Shown piece by piece: positions 8,373-17,451 of a DNA stretch of 64,000 nt; within the stretch, counting starts at the first letter, position 1; each line of letters starts with the position of its first letter. Below the pieces are notes generated by a model. That model was not told the origin of the DNA. It saw nothing but the letters and a program-made list of their open reading frames with translations, and did no database searches. Position numbers and translations under genes: made by a program. The DNA is from Sphingomonas ginsenosidivorax (lineage in GTDB: Bacteria; Pseudomonadota; Alphaproteobacteria; Sphingomonadales; Sphingomonadaceae): the NCBI RefSeq assembly GCF_007995065.1, contig NZ_VOQR01000001.1, forward strand, positions 1,987,001-2,051,000. Reading direction: 5' to 3'.

Positions 8373-9176
8373 TCAGCGCCCCGTAAACCGGGCGGGGCGC
8401 TTCTCCAGTAGCGCCGCGACGGCTTCCTTCTGGTCGGCGGTGTGCTGGACGATCGCCTGATAGGCGGCCGACAATTCCAGGCAGCTGGCCAGATCGAGAC
8501 TCATCGACTTGCGCATGAGCCGCTTGTTGAGCCGCGCGCTTCGCGGCGGGAAGGCCGTGATGGTACGCGCCATCTCCATCGCGGTGTCGAGTAGCGCATC
8601 GGCCTCCACGACATGCGTTACCAGGCCCCATGCCTTGGCCTCGTCAGCCTCGATCATGCGGCAGGTCAGCGCCATCTCGATCGCCCGCGGATAGCCCACG
8701 ACGCGGGGCAGGAACCACGCGCCGCCATCGCCCGAAACCAGGCCGACGCGCAGGAAGCTCTCGGCGAACTTCGCGCGGGTCGCCCCGATCCGGATGTCGC
8801 ACATACAGGTGATGTCGCACCCGGCGCCGACCGCGACGCCGTTCACCGCCGCGATCGCCGGTACGTCGAGCGCGTCGAACAGCGCCGGGATGCGCTGGAT
8901 ACCCGCGCGGAAGGCTTCCTGGATCCGGTCGGGCGTGCCGGCGAACTGTGGATCCGTGCCCTCCTGCATGTCCTTGATATTGCCGCCCGAACAAAAGGCG
9001 CCGCCTGCCCCGGTCAGGACGATGCAGCCAAGGCTCTCGTCCGCGTTCGCGCCTTCGAGAAACGCGACCAGCCCGGCGACGACGGCGGGCGACAGCGCGT
9101 TGCGCGTCTCGGGGTCGTTCAGCGTGACCAGCGCGATCGGCCCGTGCCGTTCGATCAGTACCTTGGCGTCGGTCAT
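8373..9176 (-). CDS. Enoyl-CoA hydratase/isomerase (crotonase) family
   Basis: 267 residues of crotonase fold. Oxyanion-hole segments are GAFCSGGNIKDM and NGVAVGAGCDITCMCDI. The classical catalytic Glu after GGGC is Asp here, and the second classical Glu position is Phe within FAESFLRVGL. Instead an Asp sits in VSGDGGAWFLPRVVG, as in PaaG/isomerase-type members. It may therefore be an isomerase or an atypical hydratase rather than a textbook enoyl-CoA hydratase. Last gene of a five-gene operon (14107 to 8373), starting on an ATGA overlap with the gene before it. It acts on a CoA thioester in the cytoplasm. Confidence 0.88.
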   Translation of the reverse strand: MTDAKVLIERHGPIALVTLNDPETRNALSPAVVAGLVAFLEGANADESLGCIVLTGAGGAFCSGGNIKDMQEGTDPQFAGTPDRIQEAFRAGIQRIPALFDALDVPAIAAVNGVAVGAGCDITCMCDIRIGATRAKFAESFLRVGLVSGDGGAWFLPRVVGYPRAIEMALTCRMIEADEAKAWGLVTHVVEADALLDTAMEMARTITAFPPRSARLNKRLMRKSMSLDLASCLELSAAYQAIVQHTADQKEAVAALLEKRPARFTGR

Positions 9177-10114
9177 GCTGTTGTCCTCGTTTCGATGGTG
9201 TCGATACCGCAGTCCGGCAGCGTGGCACCACGCAGGAACGCGTCGATCGCGTCCGCCGCGACAGCGGTCGCGTCGTGATGCAGGTTGTGCCCGGTATCGG
9301 CCACGCGCCGCACCGTCAGATCGGGGAAGAAGGCGGCACGGCGCGATACCTCGGCGGCGTCGGCGGTCGCGGCGCCCGGCTGCGGATCGCTGGAGAGCAG
9401 CGCCAGTACGGGCATCGTTATCCGCTGCCAGCACGCCCCCCATTCGGCGACGCTGTGCAGCGTGGGATAGGATCGATGGAAACGGGGGTCGTGTGGCCAC
9501 GTCACGCCCCCCTGTGGCAACGAGCGCGCGGATGCGTCGGCAAGGAACAGCGCACGCGGACGATCGAGCCGGCGGTTCTGGTGCTGGAGCCGGTCGGCCA
9601 GCGCGGCCACATCGGCATAGCGGCGAAAGCGCGCGGCATGATCCTGCTGTGCGAGGATTTTCGCCAGCTCGTCCGCGATCGCGACCGGATTCTGGTCGGG
9701 TCGGCTGCCGAGCGAATCCAACAGCACCAGCTTGCTGACGCGCGCGGGGCGTATCGCCGCGAACAGCGCGGCGATGTTGCCGCCCATCGAATGACCGACG
9801 ACCGCCACGGCCTGTCCCGGGACAAGATCGTCCGCGAGCCGGTCGAGGTCGAGAAGGAAATCGCTCAGCCAATAGCTGCCAGGCGTCCAGCTGGAGCCGC
9901 CATGCCCGCGCCAGTCGGGGGCGATGACGCGGTAGGTCCCGCGCAGGGAGTCGACGAGAAACTGGAAGGTCGCGGCCGTGTCGCGCGAGCCGTGGAGCAG
10001 CACCAGTGGCGGGGCGTCGACCGGTCCCCAGCGCCGCACGCGGTAGTCCACGCCGCGCACGTGCGCGCGCGTCGTCTCGGATACGATCCGCGGCACATAG
10101 GCAGGCTCGCTCAC
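9173..10114 (-). CDS. Alpha/beta-fold hydrolase
   Basis: 313 residues of the classical alpha/beta hydrolase family. Seen: oxyanion motif LVLLHGSRDTAATF, DWRGHGGSS, nucleophile elbow VGHSMGGN (Ser about 109), candidate Asp in LSSDPQPG or FPDLTV, and catalytic His in VADTGHNLHHD. No signal peptide, so cytoplasmic. The family includes C-C bond hydrolases, lactonases and esterases. The start is GTG at 10114, overlapping the stop of the iron-type dehydrogenase, with AGGTGG just upstream; its own stop overlaps the crotonase start by four bases. Tight coupling implies a step between dehydrogenase and crotonase in one pathway. Confidence 0.87.
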   Translation of the reverse strand: MSEPAYVPRIVSETTRAHVRGVDYRVRRWGPVDAPPLVLLHGSRDTAATFQFLVDSLRGTYRVIAPDWRGHGGSSWTPGSYWLSDFLLDLDRLADDLVPGQAVAVVGHSMGGNIAALFAAIRPARVSKLVLLDSLGSRPDQNPVAIADELAKILAQQDHAARFRRYADVAALADRLQHQNRRLDRPRALFLADASARSLPQGGVTWPHDPRFHRSYPTLHSVAEWGACWQRITMPVLALLSSDPQPGAATADAAEVSRRAAFFPDLTVRRVADTGHNLHHDATAVAADAIDAFLRGATLPDCGIDTIETRTTA

Positions 10115-11268
10115 CAGACCACCTGCAAAAGCGCGACCACGTCCGCCGCGCTCACGGCACGCGGGTTCTGCGTGATAAACCAGTCCTGCGCGGCGTCGGC
10201 GGCGATCAGCGGCAATGCTTCTTCCGGGACGCCGAGGTCGCGCAAGCGGGAGGGCACGTCGAGCGATGCGAAGAACGCGGTGCAGGTGCCGGCAAGTGCG
10301 TTCGCATCGCCACCGCTGCCCGGTTCCAGCGCGTTTGCCAGTTCGGCCAGCCGCCCTTGGGTTGCAGCGCTATTGAAGACGAGAGTGTGCGGCAGCACGA
10401 CCGCCTTGGCGTGTCCGTTGCCGACGGCGCAGCGCGCGCCGATCGCATGGCCGATCGCGGACGCCATGCCGGCACCGACGAAATCAGTGCCCTGCCCGAT
10501 CAGTTGCGCGGCGAGTACCAGGTCGCGCCGCGCCGCATCGCTGTCGCCATCCCTGGCATCGTCCAGCGACTGCCGTATCAGCCGCACGCCGTGGATCAGC
10601 AGCGCATCCGCCAGCGGCTCACGCCGCGCAGACTCAAGACCCTGAACACCCTGTGCGAAGGCGTCGAGCGCTGCATCGAGCGTCAGCCGCCACGGCGTCG
10701 CGCGCAGGAACGCGGGATGGACGAACAGCGCCTGCACGCGCGCCTTCGGATCGAACAGCGCCAGGCGGCGACCGTCCTCCACCGTCACCGCAGCACCGCT
10801 TTTCGCGAAGGCGGTGGTCGGCGTCGTCGGGATCACGAATTGCGGCAGCTTGGGGTTGGCAAGCCTGGGGCTCTTGGGGGCTGCGCCGGGCGTGAACACG
10901 GTGCAAAGATCGCGAATGTCGCCGCCCTCGCCGTACAGGATGCTCGCCGCGCGCGCGGTGACGACCGCCGAACCGCCGCCGATCGCGACGACCGCATCCG
11001 CGTCGCGTTCGGCCAGCAGGCGCGCCGCTGCCTCGACCGAAGGCAGGGGCGACTGTTCGGCGACGCCCGTGAACGCACCGACGCAGAACTCGCCGAGCGC
11101 CGCACGCACGGTCTCCAGCCCCGGTTCGGATCGCGCGATCGTGTTCCCGCAGAAGACGACCGCGCGCTTCGCACCGACCCGGCGCAGCTCGGCGGACAGC
11201 TGGCCCAGGCAATCCTCGCCGTAGAGGATCCGCGAGCCAGGGTCGAAATGACGAAAGCTTCGTGACAT
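10111..11268 (-). CDS. Iron-type alcohol dehydrogenase / maleylacetate reductase-like
   Basis: 385 residues of the group III (iron-containing) dehydrogenase fold. The dinucleotide motif GGGSAVVTAR is near residue 98, followed by IPTTPTTAFAKSG. The metal-site region reads LTLDAALDAFAQGVQG, AIGHAIGARC and GNGHAKAVVLPHTL. Fe-ADHs use Asp and three His; here the Asp and two His are present, but the first His (D-x3-H) is Gln. Maleylacetate reductases of the same fold may work without metal, so the enzyme could reduce an enol or keto acid rather than oxidise an alcohol. It lies 57 bases downstream of the acyl-CoA ligase and overlaps the hydrolase that follows. Cytoplasmic. Confidence 0.87.
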   Translation of the reverse strand: MSRSFRHFDPGSRILYGEDCLGQLSAELRRVGAKRAVVFCGNTIARSEPGLETVRAALGEFCVGAFTGVAEQSPLPSVEAAARLLAERDADAVVAIGGGSAVVTARAASILYGEGGDIRDLCTVFTPGAAPKSPRLANPKLPQFVIPTTPTTAFAKSGAAVTVEDGRRLALFDPKARVQALFVHPAFLRATPWRLTLDAALDAFAQGVQGLESARREPLADALLIHGVRLIRQSLDDARDGDSDAARRDLVLAAQLIGQGTDFVGAGMASAIGHAIGARCAVGNGHAKAVVLPHTLVFNSAATQGRLAELANALEPGSGGDANALAGTCTAFFASLDVPSRLRDLGVPEEALPLIAADAAQDWFITQNPRAVSAADVVALLQVVW

Positions 11269-11325
11269 TGGGCAGATCCGTGAATGAAAGGAGCAAAGCG
11301 GGGAGCGGACGCGACGGTCGCCTGT

Positions 11326-12906
11326 TTAGCCGGTCGTCACGGCCGCACGAGCCTCCGCGATCACCGCCGCCTTGTCGATCTTGCCCGTCGCATTGACGGG
11401 CAGCGCGTCCTCCTGGAACCGCCACCAGGACGGCACCGAGAAGGAGGCGAGCGTCGCGCGTACCGCCTGACGGATCGCGTCCTGCGACGCGCCCGGCTCG
11501 ATCACGACGACCGCCGCCACTTCCTCGCCGAGATCGGCATGCGGCAGACCGAAGACGACCGCTTCGCGTACCGCGGGTGCAGCGACCAGAGCTCGTTCCA
11601 CCGCCGCGGGCGCGACATTCTCGCCGCCGCGGATGATCAGCTCCTTCGAGCGTCCGGTGATCCAGAGATAGCCGTCATCGTCCAGCTTCCCGAGATCGCC
11701 CGTCGCGAGCCAGCCCTCGGCATCGATGGGCGTTTCGGCGACGCCGTAATATTCCGACATCTGCGTCGGCGCGCGGATGACGATCTCGCCGTCGGGCAGG
11801 CCGGCACGCGGCACGATCTTGACCTCGGTCAGCGGCAGCGCGCGCCCGCTCGTGCCGGGCCGCCGGACGGTGTCGCCGTCCGACGCGGCGGTCGCCTGCC
11901 CGCCATTTTCCGACAGGCCATAGCCGGTCGCGATCCGTGCCTCGGCGCCGGGAAGCCCGGTACGGATCCGCTGCTGCAGATCGGGGTGGAGCAGCGCGCC
12001 GCCCAATGTGACGGCTTTCAGGCTGGAGAGATCGCGGCTGCCGATACCCGGATGTTCGAGCACGCGCGAAATCATCGTCGGTACCGCGGACCAGCGGTTG
12101 ATCTTCCACGTCTCGACCAGTTCGAGCAGCTCGCCCGGATCGAAGCGCCCGCGCGGCATCACCAGCGTGTTGCCGACCGTTACCGCGCGCAGCATCGCCT
12201 GCGCGCCGCCGATGTGGAACAACGGTCCGGTGTGCAGCGCGACGTCGGGCGACGGCGACTGGTGCGGCAGCCGCTTCGACATCACCAGCAGCATCTGCAG
12301 GTTCGACAGCAGGGCGCGGTGCGACAGCACGACGGCCTTTGGCTTGCCCGAGGTGCCCGAAGTGAAGATGATGACGCCCGGCGCGTTCTCGTCGATGAGC
12401 GCGGGGCCGGCGACAGGCTCGGCCAGCGGCGCGTCGCTCGTCTCCCACGACCCGGTCGCCCAGCCGCCCGGGATCTTCGTGGCACAGCGCGCATCCGCCA
12501 GCACCAGTACCGGCGCCAGCAATTCGAGCGCGTCGGCAACCTCCGCCTCGCTCCACCAGGTATTGACCAGCACCGGCACACCGCCGGCCTTCAGCACCGC
12601 CCAGTAATTGACGACATAGTCCGGGCTGTTCCACCCCATCAGGAAAACGCGGTCGCCCCCGCCGATGCCGAGCCCGACCAGCTCCGACGTCTTGCGGTCG
12701 ACCAGCCCGATCAGGTCGTCGAACGACAGGACACGATCGCCCTGCACGATATGCGGCTGCGCACCCCAGCGTGGTGCGAGCGCCAGCAGGTGTTCGAGGC
12801 GCTTGGGCCGCTCCGCATACAGGCGGTAGGGAATGCCGCCCACATCCTCGACGACGATCTCGGTCCCCCAGCGCGGTTCCGTCGTGCCGACCTGCGACGC
12901 ATCCAT
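11326..12906 (-). CDS. AMP-dependent acyl-CoA synthetase/ligase
   Basis: 526 residues of the ANL superfamily. The phosphate-binding loop FTSGTSGKPKAVV begins near residue 181. Also present are GYGLSENGG (adenine binding), GWLATGDLG, GRSKELIIRGGENVAP (hinge) and the C-terminal catalytic Lys in NATGKIDK. It activates a carboxylic acid with ATP to an acyl-adenylate, then to the CoA thioester. No signal peptide; cytoplasmic. It starts one base after the stop of the MaoC-type hydratase in the same operon, so the CoA ester it makes is a likely precursor of that hydratase's substrate. The acid it recognises cannot be read from the sequence. Confidence 0.92.
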   Translation of the reverse strand: MDASQVGTTEPRWGTEIVVEDVGGIPYRLYAERPKRLEHLLALAPRWGAQPHIVQGDRVLSFDDLIGLVDRKTSELVGLGIGGGDRVFLMGWNSPDYVVNYWAVLKAGGVPVLVNTWWSEAEVADALELLAPVLVLADARCATKIPGGWATGSWETSDAPLAEPVAGPALIDENAPGVIIFTSGTSGKPKAVVLSHRALLSNLQMLLVMSKRLPHQSPSPDVALHTGPLFHIGGAQAMLRAVTVGNTLVMPRGRFDPGELLELVETWKINRWSAVPTMISRVLEHPGIGSRDLSSLKAVTLGGALLHPDLQQRIRTGLPGAEARIATGYGLSENGGQATAASDGDTVRRPGTSGRALPLTEVKIVPRAGLPDGEIVIRAPTQMSEYYGVAETPIDAEGWLATGDLGKLDDDGYLWITGRSKELIIRGGENVAPAAVERALVAAPAVREAVVFGLPHADLGEEVAAVVVIEPGASQDAIRQAVRATLASFSVPSWWRFQEDALPVNATGKIDKAAVIAEARAAVTTG

Positions 12907-12907
12907 G

Positions 12908-14107
12908 TCAGGCCGCCTGGAACTTGGCGATGCCGCTCGGCAGGATCGTCTCGCCGCCGGCGCCCTTGTACGGCAGCGAGACCACCGCGGTGCCCGGCAT
13001 CACGTTCTGGTCGCGCTGGTTATAGGCCCAGGTTTCCAGCGTAACGACATGATCGCCGTCCGCGTCGATCTCCTTCGAGACGACCTTGCCGCCGACCTTC
13101 ACCGCGTCCGACAGATAGACGTGCGCGCGATACTGGCCGAACAGCGCCTTCACGAAGCCCGTATCGCCGGCCCAGTTGGTCAGCGCATGGATGCCCCAGC
13201 AGGTCCGCTGGATCCCGACGTCATACGCGATCTGCGCGCCCTGCAGCGCGGCGGCATAGTCATTATAGTGCACCGAATAGACGGGCTCGAGCGCGTTCGT
13301 CCGCGGGTCGCGAAACGCCCAGGCAGGGTGGCGGCGGTATCGCTGCAGCGAGATGCGGTGTGCTGCGATCCGCGGAATCGGAGCCGCCCCGCCCGCGATG
13401 AACGCGATGAAGTCGGTCAGGCCGAGCGGCCCCTTGGTGATGACGTCGAGCTCGTCGCCGACGGCCACGTCCTCCCAGAAGCGCGGGGTCGCGCCACGCG
13501 GGGTCTCGGCCAGCGCGGCGTCTTCGAGTGCCACGATCTGCTCCTCGGTCCAGGGATGCGGCAGCTCGATCTTTCGCGTCTCGCGGCGCTTCTGCATCTC
13601 GCCGCGCTCGAAGCGCATCCGAGAACAGATGAAGGTCGCCACCAGTTCGCCGTCCTGGTTCCAATATTCCTGGCGGATGAAGTCCTTGATGCGGCGGCCC
13701 CCGAACTGGCTCTCGGTCGGGCCTTCGAAGCCGTCGAACACCACGCGCGGGGTGATGCGGTCGCCCAGCTTGATGGGGGCGTGAAAATTCATCGTCGTCT
13801 CGGCATGGAAGCCGCCGAGCCCTGCCCAGCCGAACTGCACGGACGCCATGCAGGCGAAGATGAAGCTGGGCGGCGCGATCGTCTCGCCGAACAGCGATGC
13901 CGGGCCGTAGCTCGGGTCGATCCAGAGCGGGTTGTCGTCGCCGATCCCTTCGCAGAAGCGGATGATCGCCATCCGGTCGGCGATCTCGTTGTTGACGCAA
14001 CCGTCGGTGCGCAGTTCGGTGCCGATGCGCGAGCGCATATTGTCAAGCATCGCGTCGGTGAAGGATGCCCGGGCGAGTTGCTTGCTGATCCCCGTATCTT
14101 CGCTCAT
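12908..14107 (-). CDS. MaoC-family acyl-CoA hydratase with N-terminal FAS1-like dehydratase domain (paralogue 1)
   Basis: 399 residues with two hotdog halves: an N-terminal MaoC_dehydrat_N/FAS1-like half (through CEGIGDDNPLW, APPSFIFACMA, FHAPIKLGDRI) and a C-terminal MaoC half (RFWEDVAVGDELDVITKG, LTDFIAFIAGGAAPIPRIAAH). The family hydrates or dehydrates enoyl-/hydroxyacyl-CoA thioesters. A close paralogue is encoded at 29410-30582; most of the core is identical by eye. First gene of the operon with ligase, dehydrogenase, hydrolase and crotonase. The shared 34-base operator begins only six bases upstream of the ATG, so the operator must overlap the promoter or leader. Cytoplasmic. Confidence 0.85.
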   Translation of the reverse strand: MSEDTGISKQLARASFTDAMLDNMRSRIGTELRTDGCVNNEIADRMAIIRFCEGIGDDNPLWIDPSYGPASLFGETIAPPSFIFACMASVQFGWAGLGGFHAETTMNFHAPIKLGDRITPRVVFDGFEGPTESQFGGRRIKDFIRQEYWNQDGELVATFICSRMRFERGEMQKRRETRKIELPHPWTEEQIVALEDAALAETPRGATPRFWEDVAVGDELDVITKGPLGLTDFIAFIAGGAAPIPRIAAHRISLQRYRRHPAWAFRDPRTNALEPVYSVHYNDYAAALQGAQIAYDVGIQRTCWGIHALTNWAGDTGFVKALFGQYRAHVYLSDAVKVGGKVVSKEIDADGDHVVTLETWAYNQRDQNVMPGTAVVSLPYKGAGGETILPSGIAKFQAA

Positions 14108-14112
14108 GTTTG

Positions 14113-14146
14113 TTCGCCTATATGAACTCTTGATCGTATCTACGAC
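14113..14146 (+). promoter_or_regulatory. Shared regulon element, site A (MaoC-ligase operon)
   Basis: Two 14-base boxes with a six-base spacer: TTCGCCTATATGAA and ATCGTATCTACGAC. They match the consensus TTCGNATATNCGAA derived from nine sites. It lies immediately upstream of the minus-strand operon starting at 14107. Confidence 0.7.
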
Positions 14147-14223
14147 GTGAATACGCGTCGCTGGTCGGAAGTGTCAACCCGGCTGCCGGCGCTCGACGGC
14201 CGGTCCATGCCTAACCGCCGGTC

Positions 14224-17181
14224 TCACAGTTTGAACCTGACCCCTGCGCGCAAGACGGGACCGTCGACATCGTAGATCACTGCGGTGTTCGCGCCGTTGC
14301 CGAACGCGTTCCCCGCCGCGGTCAGGCCGGGATCGCGATTGGTCAGATTGCGTGCGTTGAAGAACACCGACATGTCCTTCACCGGCCCGATGCTCAGATC
14401 GTAGCTGATCGCGAAATCGAGATAGACGCGCCCGGGCAGGTAATTGTCGTTGACGGTGGGGTTCTGCGACGTGCTCGCCGGGCAGGACGCGGTGCATTCG
14501 ACGAAGTTGGAGAATTGCTTGCCCGACGCGAATGCGCGCGCGGTCAGCGAGGTGCGCAGGCCGTCGAGATGATAGCCGAGCGTCACGTTCGTCCGCCAGC
14601 GCGGCGGATAGATGCTGCTGATCTCACCGACGAAGTCGTTCGGCGCGCTGACCCCGTTGTCGATCGTGTCCTCGAGATATTTGGTGAAGTTGGCGTGCAG
14701 ATCGACGCTGCCCGGCAGACCGAGCCCGGTCAGCTCGCTGCGGTAGCTCGCCTCGAAATCGAGCCCGCGCACCTTCTCGCTGGCGATGTTGATGTTCTGG
14801 CTGATGACCTGGCTGACCACGCCGTTGACGCGGGTGATGTTGTTGCACAGCGCCGGATCGGACCCGTCGAAGCACAGCAGCAGCACGTCGGCGGGCTGGA
14901 TGATCGAGATCGCGTCGGCGACCTTGATGCTCCAATAGTCGACCGAGGCACTGAACCCAGGGAAGAAGGACGGGGTGAAGACCGCGCCGACGCCCAGCGT
15001 ATCCGCCTTTTCCGGGCGCAGATTGCGGTTGCCCGTGGTGGTCTGGTCGAACGCCGGCGTGGTGTTGGTGAAGGGATCGAAGATCGAGCGGCGGGCGGTG
15101 GACGCCGGCAGGAAGGTCTCCTGCAGATTGGGCGCGCGGATGTCGCGCGAGCGCGTTGCACGGAACGTCAGGTCGGCGACCGGGGAATAGGTCGTGCCGA
15201 GCTTCCAGGTGGTGACGTTGCCCGCCAGACTGTAGCTGGTGAAGCGCACCGCACCGTTGATGTCCCAGGAATCCGCCCAGCTCAGCTTCTTGGCGAGCGG
15301 GATGATCGTCTCGAACGCACCTTCCTTGACGTTGGTCGAGCCGTCGATTGCGGTGTAGTTGGCGTAGATGTGATCGACCGCGAGTGAGCCGGCATCGACG
15401 ACCGACTTCGCCTGGTCCTTGCGATATTCACCCGACAGCGCGACCGACACCGGGCCCGCCCAGGTCGAGAACGGCTCGCCCGACAACGAGGCCGCCAGGA
15501 CGGTCTGCTCGACCTTCAGCCTGGACCGGCTCGCCGAGCGGATGAAGTTCACCGCGGCACCGTCCGGATCGTTCACGCCGAAGCCCAGCGCGTTGTACGG
15601 CGAACAGCCATTGTTCGGCGAGGTCAGCGTCGAGCGGCAGACTATAGCGCCGGTCGCGGGATTGCGGACCGCGTCGACCGCGAGCGCATAATTGGTGCGC
15701 GAGATGTTGGTCGGAAACGTCACCAGGTTGCGGCTGACGCCGTACTGGCCATAGGCATCCCATTGCCAGTCGCCGCCCAGCATCTGGAACTTGCCGTTGC
15801 CGCCGAGCTGATAGGACTGCGCCTTGCGGTCGGTGATCTGGTAGGTGATGCCCAGATCCCGGTTGAGCGTGCCGATGCGGATCGACGACAGGCCGGCGGC
15901 GACCATCCGCGCGCGCACGTCGGCGGGCAGATAGGCGTTGTCGCGCTGGATCACCGGGCCGCTCGACCCGATCATGTAGACGGTGGTGAGGTCCGCCTGC
16001 GTCTTGGCGCGGACATAGGAGCCTTGCGCGTACAGGTTCAGCGCGTCGGACACTTCGTAGTTCGCGCGTGCATAGGCGGTCTGGCGGCTTTCCGACGGCG
16101 CGACCGCGTTGGTACGGCGCAGGTCGTTCTGCTCCCAGTCGCCGCCGCGCATGAAGGGGTCGGCCTGGATGTCGCCGTAATTCTGCTGATAGGTCTGCCC
16201 GCCCTGGCCGAACGCGGTGCCGCGCAGCGGTCCCGAATACACCACGCCGCCGGGCGACGAGGTCATGTAGCCGACATTGCCGAGGATCAGCCGCTGCGGC
16301 TGGCCGTTTGTCGCGGTGTAGGCAGGGTTGGCCAGCAGTTGAACGCCGCGCCGGTTCCAGTCGCGGCGGTTCGCGCCGATGCCTTCGTCATGCACCTGCT
16401 CGAGCGCGACGACGACATGACCGCGATCGTCTGCGAACTTGGTGCCGCCGGCGAGGCTGATCTTGTAGTTCTCACCGTCGCCGTAGGTCGTGGCGCCGCC
16501 CGAGACTTCGCCCTTCAGGCCGGTCAACGACCGGTCGAGGACGAAGTTGACGACGCCGGCCACCGCGTCCGAGCCGTAGGTTGCCGACGCGCCCCCGGTC
16601 ACGACGTCGACGCGCGAGATCAGGATCTGCGGGATCGCGTTGACGTCGACCACACCGGTGGACAGCGCCGGCGTTACGCGGTGACCATCGAGCAGCACGA
16701 GCGTGCGGTTGGCGCCGAGCGCACGCAGGTTCAGCGAATTGACGCCGGCCGAACCGTTGGAGCCGGTAGTCGTGCTGGAGCGCGTGCTGGCCGATCCGGC
16801 GAACGCCGGCAGGTTGGTGACGAACTGCGCGATATTGGCGTTCGCGTTGGTGGCGAGCTGTTCGGTGCCGATCACCGACATCGGCGTCGGCGCCTGGTAC
16901 CCGTCGCGGACGATGCGCGAGCCGGTGACGATGATGTCCTGCGTCGATGTCGATTCAGGCTCCTGCGTCACGGCTTGCGTGACGGTCGCCTCCGCGGTCG
17001 GGGGCGGTGCGCCATCGGTCGGCACCGTGGGGCTGGGCGAAGGCGAAGCGGCGGGCGCGGTCTGCGCGGACACCGCGTTCAGCGACAACGCGAACGCCGC
17101 GCTGGTCGACAGCAGGGCCAGCAGGACGCGGCGATGTGCCGATCCGCGGGTGGTCGAATCCGAGTTCAAATGAGCGTTCAT
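14224..17181 (-). CDS. TonB-dependent outer-membrane receptor 1
   Basis: 985 residues. Start at 17181 with GGAGGGG six bases upstream, followed by a signal peptide (VLLALLSTSAAFALSLNAVSAQ) and a Pro/Ser/Thr-rich linker. The plug begins at the TonB-box-like DIIVTGSRI (about residue 90) and contains NLRALGANRTLVLLDGHRV and GGASATYGSDAVAGVVNF. The long barrel ends in the aromatic-type C-terminus LRAGVRFKL. The pattern matches the large sphingomonad receptor subclass. It imports an unknown ligand across the outer membrane with TonB energy. Alone in its transcript, with shared element B 55 bases upstream. Probably the main uptake porin for the catabolic block, because the second receptor is interrupted. 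Confidence 0.93.
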   Translation of the reverse strand: MNAHLNSDSTTRGSAHRRVLLALLSTSAAFALSLNAVSAQTAPAASPSPSPTVPTDGAPPPTAEATVTQAVTQEPESTSTQDIIVTGSRIVRDGYQAPTPMSVIGTEQLATNANANIAQFVTNLPAFAGSASTRSSTTTGSNGSAGVNSLNLRALGANRTLVLLDGHRVTPALSTGVVDVNAIPQILISRVDVVTGGASATYGSDAVAGVVNFVLDRSLTGLKGEVSGGATTYGDGENYKISLAGGTKFADDRGHVVVALEQVHDEGIGANRRDWNRRGVQLLANPAYTATNGQPQRLILGNVGYMTSSPGGVVYSGPLRGTAFGQGGQTYQQNYGDIQADPFMRGGDWEQNDLRRTNAVAPSESRQTAYARANYEVSDALNLYAQGSYVRAKTQADLTTVYMIGSSGPVIQRDNAYLPADVRARMVAAGLSSIRIGTLNRDLGITYQITDRKAQSYQLGGNGKFQMLGGDWQWDAYGQYGVSRNLVTFPTNISRTNYALAVDAVRNPATGAIVCRSTLTSPNNGCSPYNALGFGVNDPDGAAVNFIRSASRSRLKVEQTVLAASLSGEPFSTWAGPVSVALSGEYRKDQAKSVVDAGSLAVDHIYANYTAIDGSTNVKEGAFETIIPLAKKLSWADSWDINGAVRFTSYSLAGNVTTWKLGTTYSPVADLTFRATRSRDIRAPNLQETFLPASTARRSIFDPFTNTTPAFDQTTTGNRNLRPEKADTLGVGAVFTPSFFPGFSASVDYWSIKVADAISIIQPADVLLLCFDGSDPALCNNITRVNGVVSQVISQNINIASEKVRGLDFEASYRSELTGLGLPGSVDLHANFTKYLEDTIDNGVSAPNDFVGEISSIYPPRWRTNVTLGYHLDGLRTSLTARAFASGKQFSNFVECTASCPASTSQNPTVNDNYLPGRVYLDFAISYDLSIGPVKDMSVFFNARNLTNRDPGLTAAGNAFGNGANTAVIYDVDGPVLRAGVRFKL

Positions 17182-17236
17182 GCAATCCCCTCCGTATCGC
17201 CTGCAGCGATGCGATGATGCGAGTCGCCAGCCTTTG

Positions 17237-17270
17237 TTCGCAAATACGAATGACTGATCGTAATGACGAC
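17237..17270 (+). promoter_or_regulatory. Shared regulon element, site B (receptor 1)
   Basis: Boxes TTCGCAAATACGAA and ATCGTAATGACGAC with a six-base spacer. The first has perfect TTCG/CGAA arms. It lies 55 bases upstream of the receptor start at 17181. The rest of the 270-base gap to 17451 shows no other feature. Confidence 0.75.
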
Positions 17271-17451
17271 AATGATTTAGGTTTGGTGGGTTGTCAATCA
17301 TGTGCGGCGAGAACGCTGCGATAGGGGGCGCTATGGTCCGCGCGTGGACCTGACGCGGACAGGAATCCCGCCGCTGGCAACGGCGACGAGGAGCGGGCTT
17401 CGGGCATAAGCGAGGGCGAAGGCGGCCTGTCGAGGCACGCGGCGCGCCAAA

